Shown: piece after piece, positions 49,906 to 59,792 of the stretch
Position numbering within the stretch: the first letter of the stretch is position 1
Layout: each line of letters starts with the position of its first letter
From: Nitrosovibrio sp. Nv17
Lineage (GTDB): Bacteria > Pseudomonadota > Gammaproteobacteria > Burkholderiales > Nitrosomonadaceae
DNA length: 64,000 nucleotides
NCBI RefSeq assembly: GCF_900119085.1
Contig: NZ_FPIQ01000013.1
Span: 1-64,000 of the forward strand
Direction: 5' to 3'
Notes under the pieces: model-generated
The model's database searches: none
Seen by the model: the letters and a program-made list of their open reading frames with translations, nothing else
Told to the model about the DNA's origin: nothing
Program-made: the position numbers and the translations under genes

Positions 49906-52695
49906 ATGCGTAATCCCGGCATCGTGACCACACTCAAAGATTTCATGATGCTCGCCGCCTCGAGCGTACTGATCGCTGCCGCTATCAGCGGCTGCGAAAA
50001 ACCCGGGGATCCCGAGACCCTCATGTCGGAAGCCAGGGCATACGAGCAGAAAGGGGACGACAAGGCCGCCATCATCCAGCTCAAGAACATACTGCAGAAC
50101 AATCCGGATGACATCGATGCCCGCTATCTGCTCGGCACCATCTACAACCGGACCGGAGATCTGCAATCGGCGGAAAAAGAATTGCGCAAGGCACTGAGCC
50201 TGGGCATGGCGCCCGAGAAGGTATTGCCGGACCTGGGGAAGACACTGCTGAATCTTGGCCAGTTTCAACAGATTCTGGATGAAACAGGCAAACTGCCCGA
50301 AAGCGCGCAGACTCCGGAAATCTCGGTATTGCGTGGCAGTGCCCATCTGGCGCTAGGCAACGCCAGGAAGGCCAAGGAGTTGTTCGAGCACGCGCTGCAA
50401 GGCAAGCCGGACTTCCCCGACGCATTGATCGGACTGGCCCGCCATGCACTGGTGGACAAGGACGTCGATTCCGCGGCGCGCCATGTGGAGCAGGCGGTAA
50501 CCCGGAATCCCGACAACGTCGACGCCTGGCTCTTCAAGGGCGACCTGCTGCGCACCGAAGGAAAAATGGATGAAGCCCTTGCGGCCTACGACAGGGTGAT
50601 CAAGCTGAGGCCGGACAGCATCTCCGCGCTGATCAACAAGGCCTTCATAGAAACCAATACCGAACGGTTCGACGCCGCCCAGTCCTCCATCGACACGGCA
50701 CGCAAGGCAGCACCGGGCCATCTGCTCACCCACTATGCCCAGGCGTTGCTGGACTATACCCAGAAAAGATACGCTGCCGCGCTGGAGCCCCTGCAGCAGG
50801 TATTGAGCAAGTCGCCGGAACATCTGCCGAGCGTGCTGCTCGCCGGAGCGGTCCAGTTCGAACTGGGGTCGCTGACGCAGGCCGAACAGCATCTGAAGCT
50901 CTACCTTGAAAAGGACCCCGGAAACCTCTACGCCCGCAAGCTGATGGCGTCGGTGTTACTGAAAAGTCGCCAGCCGCAGCGGGCCATCGCCCTGCTGGCA
51001 CCCGCCCTCAAGCAAGCACCCCGCGATCCGCAGCTGTTCGCCCTGGCGGGGGAAGCGCACATGCAGATCCGGGATTTCGGCAAGGCCACCGAATACTTTG
51101 AAACGGCCAGCGGCATCGCGCCCGAAAGCGCCATGCTGCGCACCGCCCTGAGCATGAGCAAGCTGGGGGAAGGGGACAGCACCCGCGCCATCGCCGAACT
51201 GGAGCGCGCGACCCGGCTGGATCCTCAGTCCGCGCACGCCGGCATCCTGCTGGTCATGGCCCATCTGCGCCTCAATGAATTCGACAAGGCGCTTGCCGCG
51301 GTCAAGGGGATCGAAAAAGAACACCCGGACAATCCCTTCATCCAGAATCTCAAGGGTGGCGTCTATCTGAGCAGGAAGGATACGTCGAATGCCCGCGCGA
51401 GCTTTGAAAAGGCACTCGCCATTCAGTCCACCTACTTTCCCGCCATCGCCAATCTTGCACGGCTCGATCTGCAGGACAAGAAGCCGGAGGCAGCCAGGCA
51501 GCGTTTCGAGGACATTCTGAAGAAGGACAAAAAGAACATTCAGGCGATGAACGCGCTCTCCAGCCTGGCACTCGGCCTGGGACGGGAAAAGGAAGCAACG
51601 GACTGGCTGGAAAAAGCTCATCAGGAAAATCCCGACACGCTCCAGCCGGCGATCGCCCTGGCAACACACTATCTGCGTCTGGGAGAGAATCAGAAATCCC
51701 TGAATTTCGTAAAAAAACTCCAGGGAATCCATCCCGATGACGCCAATGTGCTGGATCTGCTGGCACAGGCCCAGTTCGCCAGCGATGACAAGAACGGCGC
51801 ACTGGAAAGCTACCAGCGACTGGCCATGCTGCTGCCCGAATCACCCGTGGTGCAGTTCCACCTGGCGGCCCTTCATACCACCATGGAGAATCTGTCCGCC
51901 GCTTCGGAAGCACTCAAGAAAGCACTGGTGCTGAAGCCGGACTATCTGGATGCGCAAATGGCACAAATCATGCTGGAGGCGCGCAAGGGAAACACCCAGG
52001 GGGCGCTTGCCGTCTCCCGGCAGATACAGAAACAGCATCCGCGCTCGCCGGTTGGCCACATCGCCGAAGGCGATCTGCAGATGGGACAGAAAAATCCCGC
52101 AGCCGCGGCGAAATCCTACGAACAGGCGCTGGCACTCGGCAAGGACTCATCGGTCGCGATCAAGCTGCACGCCGCGCTCAGCCAGTCGGGGAAAAACAGG
52201 GAGGGGGATGCGCGCCTGCTCCAGTGGCTGAAGGAACAGCCGAAGGATACGGCCGCCCGCGCGTACCTGGCGGGCATCTACCTTGCCAACCGGCAGACCG
52301 GTTCCGCCATAGAGCAGTATCGCATCATCCTGCAGGAGAATCCGGGCTACGTCCCTGCACTGAACAACCTGGCGACGGCCTATCAGCAGGAAAGCAATCC
52401 ACAGGCCCTGGAGTTCGCCGAGAAAGCCTACAAGCTGGCGCCGGAAAACCCGGCGGTACTGGATACGCTGGGATGGATACTGGTGGAGCGAAACGACATC
52501 AAGCGGGCGTTGCCGCTGCTGCAGAAAGCGGTGTCGCTGGCACCCGACATGGAGGAAATCCGCTACCATCTCGCCCAGGTCCTGGCCAAATCGGGCGACA
52601 AGGCCAAGGCACGCAAGGAACTCGAACTAGTGCTGGCCACGGGCAAGAATCTCCCTTTCACCGATGAGGCGAAGGCCCTGCTGCAGCAGCTATAG
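49906..52695 (+). CDS. prsT: PEP-CTERM system TPR-repeat lipoprotein PrsT
   Basis: The 929-residue protein is almost wholly made of TPR units (roughly 20). It has a lipoprotein signal whose lipobox ends at C30 (AISGC). Length and arrangement match PrsT (TIGR02917), which accompanies exosortase A and its polysaccharide genes. It probably scaffolds export or assembly at the outer membrane. The ATG at 49906 is set by AAAGGAGAG six to nine bases upstream; the frame from 49795 adds a non-conserved leader. Confidence 0.93.
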   Translation: MRNPGIVTTLKDFMMLAASSVLIAAAISGCEKPGDPETLMSEARAYEQKGDDKAAIIQLKNILQNNPDDIDARYLLGTIYNRTGDLQSAEKELRKALSLGMAPEKVLPDLGKTLLNLGQFQQILDETGKLPESAQTPEISVLRGSAHLALGNARKAKELFEHALQGKPDFPDALIGLARHALVDKDVDSAARHVEQAVTRNPDNVDAWLFKGDLLRTEGKMDEALAAYDRVIKLRPDSISALINKAFIETNTERFDAAQSSIDTARKAAPGHLLTHYAQALLDYTQKRYAAALEPLQQVLSKSPEHLPSVLLAGAVQFELGSLTQAEQHLKLYLEKDPGNLYARKLMASVLLKSRQPQRAIALLAPALKQAPRDPQLFALAGEAHMQIRDFGKATEYFETASGIAPESAMLRTALSMSKLGEGDSTRAIAELERATRLDPQSAHAGILLVMAHLRLNEFDKALAAVKGIEKEHPDNPFIQNLKGGVYLSRKDTSNARASFEKALAIQSTYFPAIANLARLDLQDKKPEAARQRFEDILKKDKKNIQAMNALSSLALGLGREKEATDWLEKAHQENPDTLQPAIALATHYLRLGENQKSLNFVKKLQGIHPDDANVLDLLAQAQFASDDKNGALESYQRLAMLLPESPVVQFHLAALHTTMENLSAASEALKKALVLKPDYLDAQMAQIMLEARKGNTQGALAVSRQIQKQHPRSPVGHIAEGDLQMGQKNPAAAAKSYEQALALGKDSSVAIKLHAALSQSGKNREGDARLLQWLKEQPKDTAARAYLAGIYLANRQTGSAIEQYRIILQENPGYVPALNNLATAYQQESNPQALEFAEKAYKLAPENPAVLDTLGWILVERNDIKRALPLLQKAVSLAPDMEEIRYHLAQVLAKSGDKAKARKELELVLATGKNLPFTDEAKALLQQL

Positions 52696-52720
52696 GCGCA
52701 CCTCTCCTGCTTTCCAGCAT

Positions 52721-53830
52721 TCAGGCATTCTCGCGCCTGGGTCCCGCATCCTCCAATGCAGGACCAGGCAGGGCCGCATCTCGCGACGCCGAGGAGACCG
52801 CAGCCTCGTTCCAGATGCGTCGCAGCGCATCCCACATTCCGGTGCGCATGGTTTCCAGATACAGGGAATTGTCACTCAGGCCTGCCAGGAGGCGGCGCTG
52901 CGCTTCACCCAGGTTATGGTAGGGCAGGCTCATGAAGAGGTGATGGGTCGCATGGTAGCGCAGGCCCACCGGCGCCCACAGGGCGGTGAGAAACCGGTTG
53001 CCGGGCACGTTGATGGAGTCGAGAAACTGCTCCGCGAATTCCATCTGCCGATCCCCCGGATTGCGATAGGCATGGGCGCTGAGCGTACGCAAGGCATTCA
53101 CGAAGAAGATGAACATCGCGATCACGTACCACAGGATCAGTGCTTCAGGGGCCAGCACTCCCCCCGCGATGCACGCGGCGGCAATCGCCGCGAACACGAA
53201 GGCGGAGAATTCCTGCAAGCGCCAATGGCTGTCGTTGCGGATCGCATCCGGCGCGCGGCGATAGTTCATGTCTATCGTCAGCGACGAGGCCCGTTCCCAG
53301 AGAAGACGCCGCAATGGCGGGATCACGTAGGACAGCGGGGTAAGCAGGAGGAACCGGACGATGAAGAATACGGGCAGGATGAACGACAGCATCACATAGC
53401 CGACCATCACCGCCGGCCTCAGGGTGGCGAAGGGAATGTACTCGCCGTCCCTGCTCGTGCCATAGACGTCGCGCCGGTGGTGATCGTTATGCACGCCATC
53501 GTAGGTGAAGGAGGGAATCAGCAGCGGGATGCCGCAGATGACGTTCCACACGAGGCGGAAGAACCCGAACGTCCCTTTCTTGAGGTGGGCCAGCTCATGA
53601 ATGAAGATCGCCGCCCGGTAGAAGGCAAACGTGGCGACGATCACGGCCAGGATCTGCCAGATCGAAAACCGCGGCGCCGACAACGCGGCAACGAAGGTCG
53701 CCCAGCCCAGCGTGATATGGAACAGGAAGTCGCCCCAGTAGATCCAGGGATTGGGCGTCATCAGGTCGCGCACCAGCGCGTGCGCTTCCCGCAGCGGAAA
53801 CTCTTTCTTGCCTGTGGCTGTCTCCATCAT
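52721..53830 (-). CDS. Membrane fatty acid desaturase family protein
   Basis: The 369-residue membrane di-iron protein has the three histidine boxes HELAH, HNDHH and HATHH, with paired hydrophobic segments between them. It would use oxygen to introduce a double bond or hydroxyl into a lipid or acyl group. It lies convergent to prsT and beside the rhamnose genes, so a role in modifying a lipid carrier or acyl substituent of the polymer is possible but unproven. Met 1 or Met 2 may be the start. Confidence 0.85.
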   Translation of the reverse strand: MMETATGKKEFPLREAHALVRDLMTPNPWIYWGDFLFHITLGWATFVAALSAPRFSIWQILAVIVATFAFYRAAIFIHELAHLKKGTFGFFRLVWNVICGIPLLIPSFTYDGVHNDHHRRDVYGTSRDGEYIPFATLRPAVMVGYVMLSFILPVFFIVRFLLLTPLSYVIPPLRRLLWERASSLTIDMNYRRAPDAIRNDSHWRLQEFSAFVFAAIAAACIAGGVLAPEALILWYVIAMFIFFVNALRTLSAHAYRNPGDRQMEFAEQFLDSINVPGNRFLTALWAPVGLRYHATHHLFMSLPYHNLGEAQRRLLAGLSDNSLYLETMRTGMWDALRRIWNEAAVSSASRDAALPGPALEDAGPRRENA

Positions 53831-53936
53831 CCCTTCCGGTTCGGGAAATCCGCCCGACTGCCTATTTTATCAACAACTCCGCGGCGGCGGCGAAAACTTG
53901 CCCTGCCCTTCCGGCCTCTTCCCGCAGGCATGGATT

Positions 53937-54488
53937 TCATGGAAACACCTGGGCATCGACCAAGCGGGGCGCTTTCCCGTCCTTGACGGACACGAGCGGC
54001 CGCCCCTGCCCGCGAGTCGGCCAGGCGATGCCGATCTCGGGATCGTTCCATGCAATACCGCGCTCGAGCGCGGGCGCGTAGTAATCCGTGGTCTTGTACA
54101 GGAAATCGGCTGAGCTGCTGAGCACGTAGAACCCATGGGCAAAGCCAGGCGGTATCCACAGCTGGCGATGGTTCTCCTCGCTCAGGTCGAAGCCGACCCA
54201 ACGGCCGAAGGTGGGGGACGATCGACGCACATCCACCGCCACGTCGAACACCGCGCCACGCACTACACGCACCAGCTTCCCCTGCGGCTGCCCGATCTGG
54301 TAGTGCAGGCCACGCAGCACGCCCTGTGCCGAGCGGCTGTGATTATCCTGCACGAACGCGACATCCAGCCCAAGGGTTCGATTGAATACCTCGAGATTGA
54401 AACTCTCGAAAAAAAACCCCCGGTCATCGCCGAAAACCTTCGGCTCGAGGATGACCACGCCGGGAATACCGGTGGGAATGGCGTTCAC
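53937..54488 (-). CDS. rfbC: dTDP-4-dehydrorhamnose 3,5-epimerase
   Basis: The 183-residue cupin-type epimerase (RmlC) shows FVQDNHSRSAQGVLRGLHYQ with its catalytic histidine, VDVRRSSPTFGRWVG and WIPPGFAHGF. It is third in the path to dTDP-L-rhamnose. Ninety-one bases separate it from rfbA. Confidence 0.95.
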   Translation of the reverse strand: MNAIPTGIPGVVILEPKVFGDDRGFFFESFNLEVFNRTLGLDVAFVQDNHSRSAQGVLRGLHYQIGQPQGKLVRVVRGAVFDVAVDVRRSSPTFGRWVGFDLSEENHRQLWIPPGFAHGFYVLSSSADFLYKTTDYYAPALERGIAWNDPEIGIAWPTRGQGRPLVSVKDGKAPRLVDAQVFP

Positions 54489-54579
54489 CCGGAATCCCCG
54501 TCCTGCAGGCCGCGGTATCCCCTTGCCGGCGGGTGCGGCGCACCTTTCCCGATCGTTCGACCACTTCCCCGGTGCGGGA

Positions 54580-55467
54580 TCATGGCGCCGTGTGCTCCTT
54601 CAGCAGGCGCAGCAGATACTTCCCGTAGCCATTCCGGGTCAGCGGCTGGGCCAGTGCCTCCAGTTGCGCGGCATCGATGAACCCCTGGCGGTAGGCGATC
54701 TCCTCGGGGCAGGCCACCTTGAGCCCCTGCCGGTGCTCGATGGTCTCGATGAAGTTGCTCGCCTCGATCAGGCTCTCGTGGGTACCGGTATCCAGCCACG
54801 CATAGCCCCGGCCCATGATCTCGACACCCAGCTGGCCGCGCTCGAGGTAGGCGCGATTCACGTCGGTGATCTCCAGTTCGCCACGGGCGGAAGGCCGAAG
54901 ATCATCCACGATGTCGACGACCTGATTGTCGTAGAAGTACAGGCCAGTCACGGCATAGTTGCTTCGCGGCTGGGCCGGCTTCTCCTCCAGGGAGGTGACG
55001 CGGCCCTGCGCATCGAAGGCGGCGACGCCGTAGCGTTGCGGATCCTGTACGTGGTAGGCGAATATGGTGGCCCCCTCGGGCCGTGCGGCGGCTCGCCTGA
55101 GCCGGACCTGCAGATCGTGGCCGTAGAAGATGTTGTCGCCCAGCACCAGCGCGCTGGTGCGGCTGCCGACAAACGCCCTGCCGATGGTGAACGCCTGGGC
55201 CAGTCCCTCGGGCGCGGGCTGCACCGCATACTGCAGGCTCAGCCCCCAGTCGCTGCCATCGCCCAGCAACTGCGCGAAACGCGGCGTGTCCTGCGGGGTG
55301 GAGATGACGAGGATGTCGCGAATATCTGCCAGCATGAGCGTGCTCAGGGGATAGTAGATCATCGGCTTGTCGTAGATCGGCAGGAGCTGTTTCGAGACCG
55401 CCTTGGTCACCGGGTACAGGCGCGTGCCGGAGCCACCGGCGAGGATGATGCCCCTGCGCGCGGTCAT
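54580..55467 (-). CDS. rfbA: Glucose-1-phosphate thymidylyltransferase
   Basis: The 295-residue RmlA has the nucleotide-binding motif [44 protein letters not shown] and [20 protein letters not shown]. It makes dTDP-glucose. The ATG at 55467 overlaps the rfbD stop by four bases. Confidence 0.96.
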   Translation of the reverse strand: MTARRGIILAGGSGTRLYPVTKAVSKQLLPIYDKPMIYYPLSTLMLADIRDILVISTPQDTPRFAQLLGDGSDWGLSLQYAVQPAPEGLAQAFTIGRAFVGSRTSALVLGDNIFYGHDLQVRLRRAAARPEGATIFAYHVQDPQRYGVAAFDAQGRVTSLEEKPAQPRSNYAVTGLYFYDNQVVDIVDDLRPSARGELEITDVNRAYLERGQLGVEIMGRGYAWLDTGTHESLIEASNFIETIEHRQGLKVACPEEIAYRQGFIDAAQLEALAQPLTRNGYGKYLLRLLKEHTAP

Positions 55468-56366
55468 GGCCGATCTCCGAGGATCTCGTCCAGCATGCGC
55501 GCCACCCCCGTCTGCCACACCGGCGGGTGCAGCCCGAACGCGGTGCGCAGCTTGGCGGTGTTCAGGCGTGAATTGGCGGGCCGTGCGGCGGGCGTCGGGA
55601 ATGCGCTGGCCGGCACGGGCTGGATGTCTTCCGGTGCGACCTTGAGCGCGACGCCCGCCTGGCGGGCCCGATCCAGCACGAACCAGGCGTAGCCGTACCA
55701 CGAGGTCTCCCCCGCTGCGGCAAGGTGATAGACGCCGGCGACGTCTCGCTGGTACAGGGCGCGCCGAATGGCGTGGGCGGTCACGTCCGCAAGCAGGTCC
55801 GCGCCCGTGGGCGCGCCGACCTGGTCGTCGACGACGCTCAAATCGGTGCGCGCCTGCGCCAGGCGCAGCATGGTGCGCGCGAAATTCCCGCCGCGGGCGG
55901 CATATACCCAGCTGGTGCGGAAGATCAGGTGCCGGCATCCCGAAGCGAGGATCGCTGCCTCCCCCTCCAGTTTGGTGGCACCGTATACGTTGAGCGGCCC
56001 GGTGGGGTCGGCTTCCGTCCATGGCGCGCTTCCGCTGCCGTCGAACACGTAGTCGGTCGAGTAGTGGATCAGCCAGGCATCGAGCCTTCGGCATGCCCGG
56101 GCCAGCGCGGCGGGAGCCTGCGCGTTGATCAGGCGGGCGCGTTGCGCCTCGGATTCAGCCCGGTCCACGGCGGTATGCGCGGCGGCATTCACGACGACGT
56201 CGGGCACGACCGCCCGGACGGTTTCGGCGATGTCCTCGGGGCGAGTGAAGTCGCCGCACAGATCCCGGCTGTCGGCATCCAGTGCCACCAGCTCGCCCAG
56301 CGGAGCCAGGCTGCGCTGCAGCTCCCAGCCGACCTGTCCGCTCTTGCCGAACAGCAGGATCTTCAT
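55464..56366 (-). CDS. rfbD: dTDP-4-dehydrorhamnose reductase
   Basis: The 300-residue SDR (RmlD) has [30 protein letters not shown] and YGATKLEGE (YxxxK). It performs the last step to dTDP-L-rhamnose. It overlaps rfbB and rfbA by four bases each. Confidence 0.95.
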   Translation of the reverse strand: MKILLFGKSGQVGWELQRSLAPLGELVALDADSRDLCGDFTRPEDIAETVRAVVPDVVVNAAAHTAVDRAESEAQRARLINAQAPAALARACRRLDAWLIHYSTDYVFDGSGSAPWTEADPTGPLNVYGATKLEGEAAILASGCRHLIFRTSWVYAARGGNFARTMLRLAQARTDLSVVDDQVGAPTGADLLADVTAHAIRRALYQRDVAGVYHLAAAGETSWYGYAWFVLDRARQAGVALKVAPEDIQPVPASAFPTPAARPANSRLNTAKLRTAFGLHPPVWQTGVARMLDEILGDRP

Positions 56367-57427
56367 CCGACATGCCGCGGATAGTGCGCGTCGATCCAGG
56401 CGCGGTAGGCGCCGGTCTGCACGTTGCGTACCCAAGCCGGATTGTCGAGGTACCACTGCACGGTCTTGCGGATGCCGCTCTCGAACGTTTCCGCGGGTCT
56501 CCAGCCCAGTTCGCGTTCGATCCTGCCGGCATCGATGGCGTAGCGGCGGTCGTGCCCGGGACGGTCGGCCACGTGGGTGATCAGTTCGCGGCAGGATCCG
56601 CGGGCAAGCGGCCTCAGTTCGTCCAACAGGACGCAGACCGTGCGCACGATGTCGATGTTGGGTATCTCGTTCCAGCCACCCACGTTGTAGGTCTCCCCGG
56701 GCACCCCCGCCTCCAGCACCCGGCGAATGGCGCTGCAGTGGTCGCCGACGTACAGCCAGTCGCGGATCTGCCGGCCGTCGCCGTACACGGGCAGAGGCTT
56801 GCCGGCCAGAGCATTGACGATCATCAGGGGAATGAGCTTCTCGGGAAACTGATACGGCCCATAGTTGTTGGAGCAGTTGCTCGTCAGGACCGGCAGGCCG
56901 TAGGTGTGGTGGTAGGCACGCACCAGATGGTCGCTCGCGGCCTTGCTCGCGGAATAGGGACTGTTGGGCTCGTAGCGATGGGTCTCATCGAATGCAGGTT
57001 CATCTTCTGCCAGAGAGCCATAGACCTCGTCGGTCGATACATGCACGAACCGGAACTGCTGTCGCACCCTGCCGTCCAACCCGCTCCAGTAGGCCCGTGC
57101 GGCTTCGAGCAGGCGAAAGGTCCCCAGGATGTTGGTCTGGATGAACGCCTCTGGCCCATGAATCGAGCGGTCCACGTGGCTTTCCGCAGCGAAATGGATG
57201 ATGGCGCGGGGATGGTGCCGGGCAAGCAGGCCGGCCACCAGTTCGGCATCGCCGATGTCGCCCTGCACGAAGGTATAGCGCTCATCGGCCGCTGCCGCGG
57301 CCAGGTTCTCCGGATTTCCAGCATAGGTGAGCGCATCGAGATTGATCACCGCCTCATCGGCACGCGCAAGCCAGTCCAGTATGAAATTCGCGCCGATGAA
57401 GCCGGATCCTCCCGTGACGAGTATCAT
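56363..57427 (-). CDS. rfbB: dTDP-glucose 4,6-dehydratase
   Basis: The 354-residue SDR (RmlB) has [32 protein letters not shown] and [13 protein letters not shown] (YxxxK). It is first in the operon rfbB-rfbD-rfbA-rfbC, which together convert glucose-1-phosphate to dTDP-L-rhamnose for the polysaccharide. Confidence 0.96.
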   Translation of the reverse strand: MILVTGGSGFIGANFILDWLARADEAVINLDALTYAGNPENLAAAAADERYTFVQGDIGDAELVAGLLARHHPRAIIHFAAESHVDRSIHGPEAFIQTNILGTFRLLEAARAYWSGLDGRVRQQFRFVHVSTDEVYGSLAEDEPAFDETHRYEPNSPYSASKAASDHLVRAYHHTYGLPVLTSNCSNNYGPYQFPEKLIPLMIVNALAGKPLPVYGDGRQIRDWLYVGDHCSAIRRVLEAGVPGETYNVGGWNEIPNIDIVRTVCVLLDELRPLARGSCRELITHVADRPGHDRRYAIDAGRIERELGWRPAETFESGIRKTVQWYLDNPAWVRNVQTGAYRAWIDAHYPRHVG

Positions 57428-57485
57428 CCGCTATTCCAACCGCCCGCCAGTGTTCATGCCGATCTCCCGGTCCATGCCATTCGCG

Positions 57486-58217
57486 TCAGAATACCTCATC
57501 TTTCCCCAGATAACGCCACCTTCCAGTCGGAAGCGAGCCCAGCCTGACCCGGCCGATGCGCACACGCTTCAAGCCGATCACCTTCAATCCCACCAGTTCG
57601 CACATCCGCCGGATCTGGCGCTTCCTGCCTTCCCGCAGGATGAAGCGAAGCTGATCCCGATTCTGCCACGCCACCTCGGCCCGCTTCAATGGCCGGCCAT
57701 CGAGATTCAAGCCATGATTCAGCAGATCCAGCCCCTGCGGGGAAAGCCTGCCCTGCACGCGTACCAGATACTCCTTGTCCATCCCCGAATCCGCACCGAT
57801 CAATCGCCGGGCGATGCGGCCGTCCTGGGTGAATACCAGCAGCCCGGAGGAATCGATGTCCAGCCGGCCCGCTGGGGCCAGCTCCTTCAAATGGGCCGGG
57901 CTGAACGGCCGCGCTGCCGTTTCCACAGGAGAATAGGACTCGCGGTGTATCAGGCCTACCGCCGGCAGATATCCCGGCTCAGGCTGGCCGGATACGTACC
58001 CCACCGGCTTGTTCAACAGTATCGTGACTCGATCCTGCTGCCGGGTCCGGGCGTACTCGCCAAGCTCTATCCTCTGGGTGGGGAGAATGCGCACGCCCAG
58101 CTCGGCGACACGCTCGCCGTCGACGAATACCCAGCCGCGCTCGATGTAGTCGTCCGCCTCCCTGCGGGAGCACAGCCCCCTCTGCGACATGAGCTTGGAC
58201 AGCCTGATTTTTTCCAT
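57486..58217 (-). CDS. RsuA/RluB/RluF-family rRNA pseudouridine synthase
   Basis: The 243-residue protein has an N-terminal S4 RNA-binding domain ([20 protein letters not shown]) and a catalytic domain with the active-site aspartate in [17 protein letters not shown], then [11 protein letters not shown]. These place it in the RsuA group acting on 16S or 23S rRNA; the exact site cannot be assigned. It is unrelated to the sugar operon in function. Confidence 0.9.
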   Translation of the reverse strand: MEKIRLSKLMSQRGLCSRREADDYIERGWVFVDGERVAELGVRILPTQRIELGEYARTRQQDRVTILLNKPVGYVSGQPEPGYLPAVGLIHRESYSPVETAARPFSPAHLKELAPAGRLDIDSSGLLVFTQDGRIARRLIGADSGMDKEYLVRVQGRLSPQGLDLLNHGLNLDGRPLKRAEVAWQNRDQLRFILREGRKRQIRRMCELVGLKVIGLKRVRIGRVRLGSLPTGRWRYLGKDEVF

Positions 58218-58294
58218 GAATCCGTCCGCCGCCGCGATGGCTTCTCACAGGATTCTACATCGAAGCGAGGCTATCAGCCTGACATTATATAAGT

Positions 58295-58323
58295 TTGAAC
58301 CCCGATCCCGTTTCGGATAGAAT
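58295..58323 (+). promoter_or_regulatory. Sigma-70-type promoter of tRNA-Val
   Basis: TTGAAC (58295-58300) and TAGAAT (58318-58323) are 17 bases apart, with the tRNA starting ten bases after the -10 box. This is a near-consensus promoter placed correctly for a short tRNA leader. Confidence 0.75.
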
Positions 58324-58333
58324 CTACTGGCCC

Positions 58334-58410
58334 AGGCGCGTAGCTCAGCTGGTTAGAGCACCACCTTGACATGGTGGGGGTCGTTGGTTCGAGTCCAATC
58401 GCGCCTACCA
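58334..58410 (+). tRNA. tRNA-Val (GAC)
   Basis: The 77-base gene folds as a normal cloverleaf: acceptor AGGCGCG pairs with CGCGCCT, followed by A and an encoded CCA. The anticodon stem CCACC/GGTGG holds the loop TTGACAT with anticodon GAC (58368-58370). The T-arm GTTGG-TTCGAGT-CCAAT is intact. Confidence 0.97.
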
Positions 58411-58455
58411 TTCGATATTTTCAAATCAACGACTTGAGACCTCCACTTCGGTCTC

Positions 58456-58740
58456 TTATCCGATTTTCCCCGACTGTGCTGAAAATGTGCCGTGAAAGCA
58501 GGCGGCACTGTCGACCACCAGCCTTAGCGCTGGCTTGCTCATCCATGCCCGCAGGAGCTTTGACGAGAGGCGGACAAAGCGCTACACCGTTCTGATACTG
58601 AACCAAGCTCCGAGCTTCTGGAATACATGGAGCAGGAGTGCCCTCCTGCACGTACCAGCTGGCCCAGGTATGGCGCAGACCATGCCGGTGGAATCCACCA
58701 GCCCTGCCCTAGCAACCGCCTGCCGGAACGTGACGTTTTC
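58456..58740 (-). pseudogene. Decayed tyrosine recombinase (phage-type integrase), C-terminal part
   Basis: On the minus strand the frame contains HGLRHTWASWYVQEGTP, a clear match to the integrase active-site block (consensus HDLRHTWASWHVQ-GTP, with Gly for Asp). Upstream, FRQAVARAGLVDS in another frame fits the segment that normally precedes it; downstream, HVFQKLGAWFS then FSAQSGKIG-stop fit the end of the protein in yet another frame. Frameshifts and an in-frame stop show that it is dead. It ends 46 bases from the 3' end of tRNA-Val, the usual place for an integrated element. Confidence 0.75.
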
Positions 58741-58829
58741 CCCGAGACCGGACGGTTTTAAGCTGGAGGCGAATCGCTTCTGACGTTGCCCGGGAGATGT
58801 CAATTGAATTAACAAAGATGCGGCGAAGC

Positions 58830-59050
58830 TTACACTACCGCAGAGATATCCAGCGCTTCGGGCACCAGCTTCACGCTGCCGTTCCGCCTAGGATCTGACG
58901 ATGGGAGGGTGATCAATTCCTCGTATGGTTGTCCTTCGCCGCAAAATCGTGCCGCCACCGTCCCGGCGTAGCAATCACGGCATCCTTCCAACACGCACGA
59001 ACGTCCGCGCACGGGGTTCCACGTCACATCCGTCCACTGAATTTTTTCTT
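58830..59050 (-). pseudogene. Decayed phage Gp37/Gp68-like (DUF5131) gene, N-terminal part
   Basis: The minus-strand frame reads KIQWTDVTWNPVRGRS, then VLEGCRDCYAGTVAARF, GEGQPYEEL and KLVPEALD before a stop. This follows the start of the DUF5131/Gp37-Gp68 family, including the CxxC-type cysteines, but lacks the rest of the roughly 250-residue protein. A stop codon precedes it a few codons upstream. Together with the integrase relic it marks an eroded mobile element beside tRNA-Val. Confidence 0.65.
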
Positions 59051-59226
59051 ACCACCCATCCATCTATCCCATGCTTCGTAAGCTGGTATCCGCCTCGCGG
59101 GCAACTCCAGTTGACCCAATAAAGGATCAGGTGAAATACTTTCACCCCATGAGCCTTCCTCGTTTCTGGAAGTCTCATGCCGGTTTCAAACCGGGTATTC
59201 CTAACAAATTTTCGTAGGAGTCTTCC

Positions 59227-59430
59227 ATGTACTTTTACCTCTACAAAAGTGCCGTTGACGAACAATGGCGCTGGAACCTCAAAACCAAAAATCACGAATC
59301 AATAGCCGACGGCACCGAGGTTTATCAAAATAAGGAAGATGCAATTCATGGCATCCATCTGCTGAAAGCCAAGGCCAATGCTGCCCAGGTATTCGATGCC
59401 TCAACCAATTCCTTGCTATCTTCCAACTGA
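59227..59430 (+). CDS. Small DUF1508 (YegP-like) protein
   Basis: The 67-residue protein has one DUF1508 unit: YFYLYKSAVDEQWRWNLKT, then IADGTEVYQNKEDAIHGI. YegP-like proteins usually have two such units; this is a single-unit form. A TAGGAG site precedes the ATG and a strong terminator follows the stop, so the gene looks intact. It sits in the eroded island and has lower GC than its neighbours, which suggests arrival with the element. Function is unknown. Confidence 0.8.
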   Translation: MYFYLYKSAVDEQWRWNLKTKNHESIADGTEVYQNKEDAIHGIHLLKAKANAAQVFDASTNSLLSSN

Positions 59431-59436
59431 CCCCTA

Positions 59437-59462
59437 CAAACCCGCTTCGGCGGGTTTTTTCT
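59437..59462 (+). terminator. Rho-independent terminator after the DUF1508 gene
   Basis: AACCCGC-TTCG-GCGGGTT is followed by a T-run (TTTTTTCTC) six bases after the stop codon. The stable tetraloop hairpin and T-run are classical. Confidence 0.9.
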
Positions 59463-59792
59463 CAAACTCATGCCCTACCCCGCATTAGAGATCCAACATC
59501 GTCGGCTTCTGCCGAGCGCTCGGCATCGATCACAGACTCGGACAATCTGGAAGGATACGACTTTCAGGAAAGAGTGCGAGAGGCATTTTCGACCTCGCCC
59601 TTAACGCCAACCTCGTCCGCATCAAGCGGGACGAGTGCCGGGCGTGAGCAGCAGGTATTCTCTGAATGCGAGAAGATTGATTTAGCCGAGTCCGAAGATA
59701 GGCTGTTCTGCTCATTTACATTTCTCTAGAGCAATGTTAAATCTTCAGCAGGGCAATATTAAATATCTCTGTCTCATGCTGGAGTAGAAACC
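59461..59792. other. Intergenic region before the HAF-repeat gene
   Basis: There is no intact gene. A plus-strand fragment reading LALNANLVRIKRDE could be a relic of an unidentified gene. The last 65 bases carry paired direct repeats (59731-59764) listed separately. Confidence 0.4.
59731..59764. promoter_or_regulatory. Direct repeats GCAATRTTAAAT spaced two helical turns
   Basis: GCAATGTTAAAT (59731-59742) and GCAATATTAAAT (59753-59764) differ at one base and begin 22 bases apart. They lie 29-62 bases upstream of the PEP-CTERM gene at 59793, a place and spacing that suit a regulator binding the same face of DNA. Function is inference. Confidence 0.45.

Noticed and set aside
58535-58815. Small ORFs on both strands (82 and 77 codons) beside tRNA-Val
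   Set aside because: They are pieces of the frameshifted integrase or its antisense, not intact genes.
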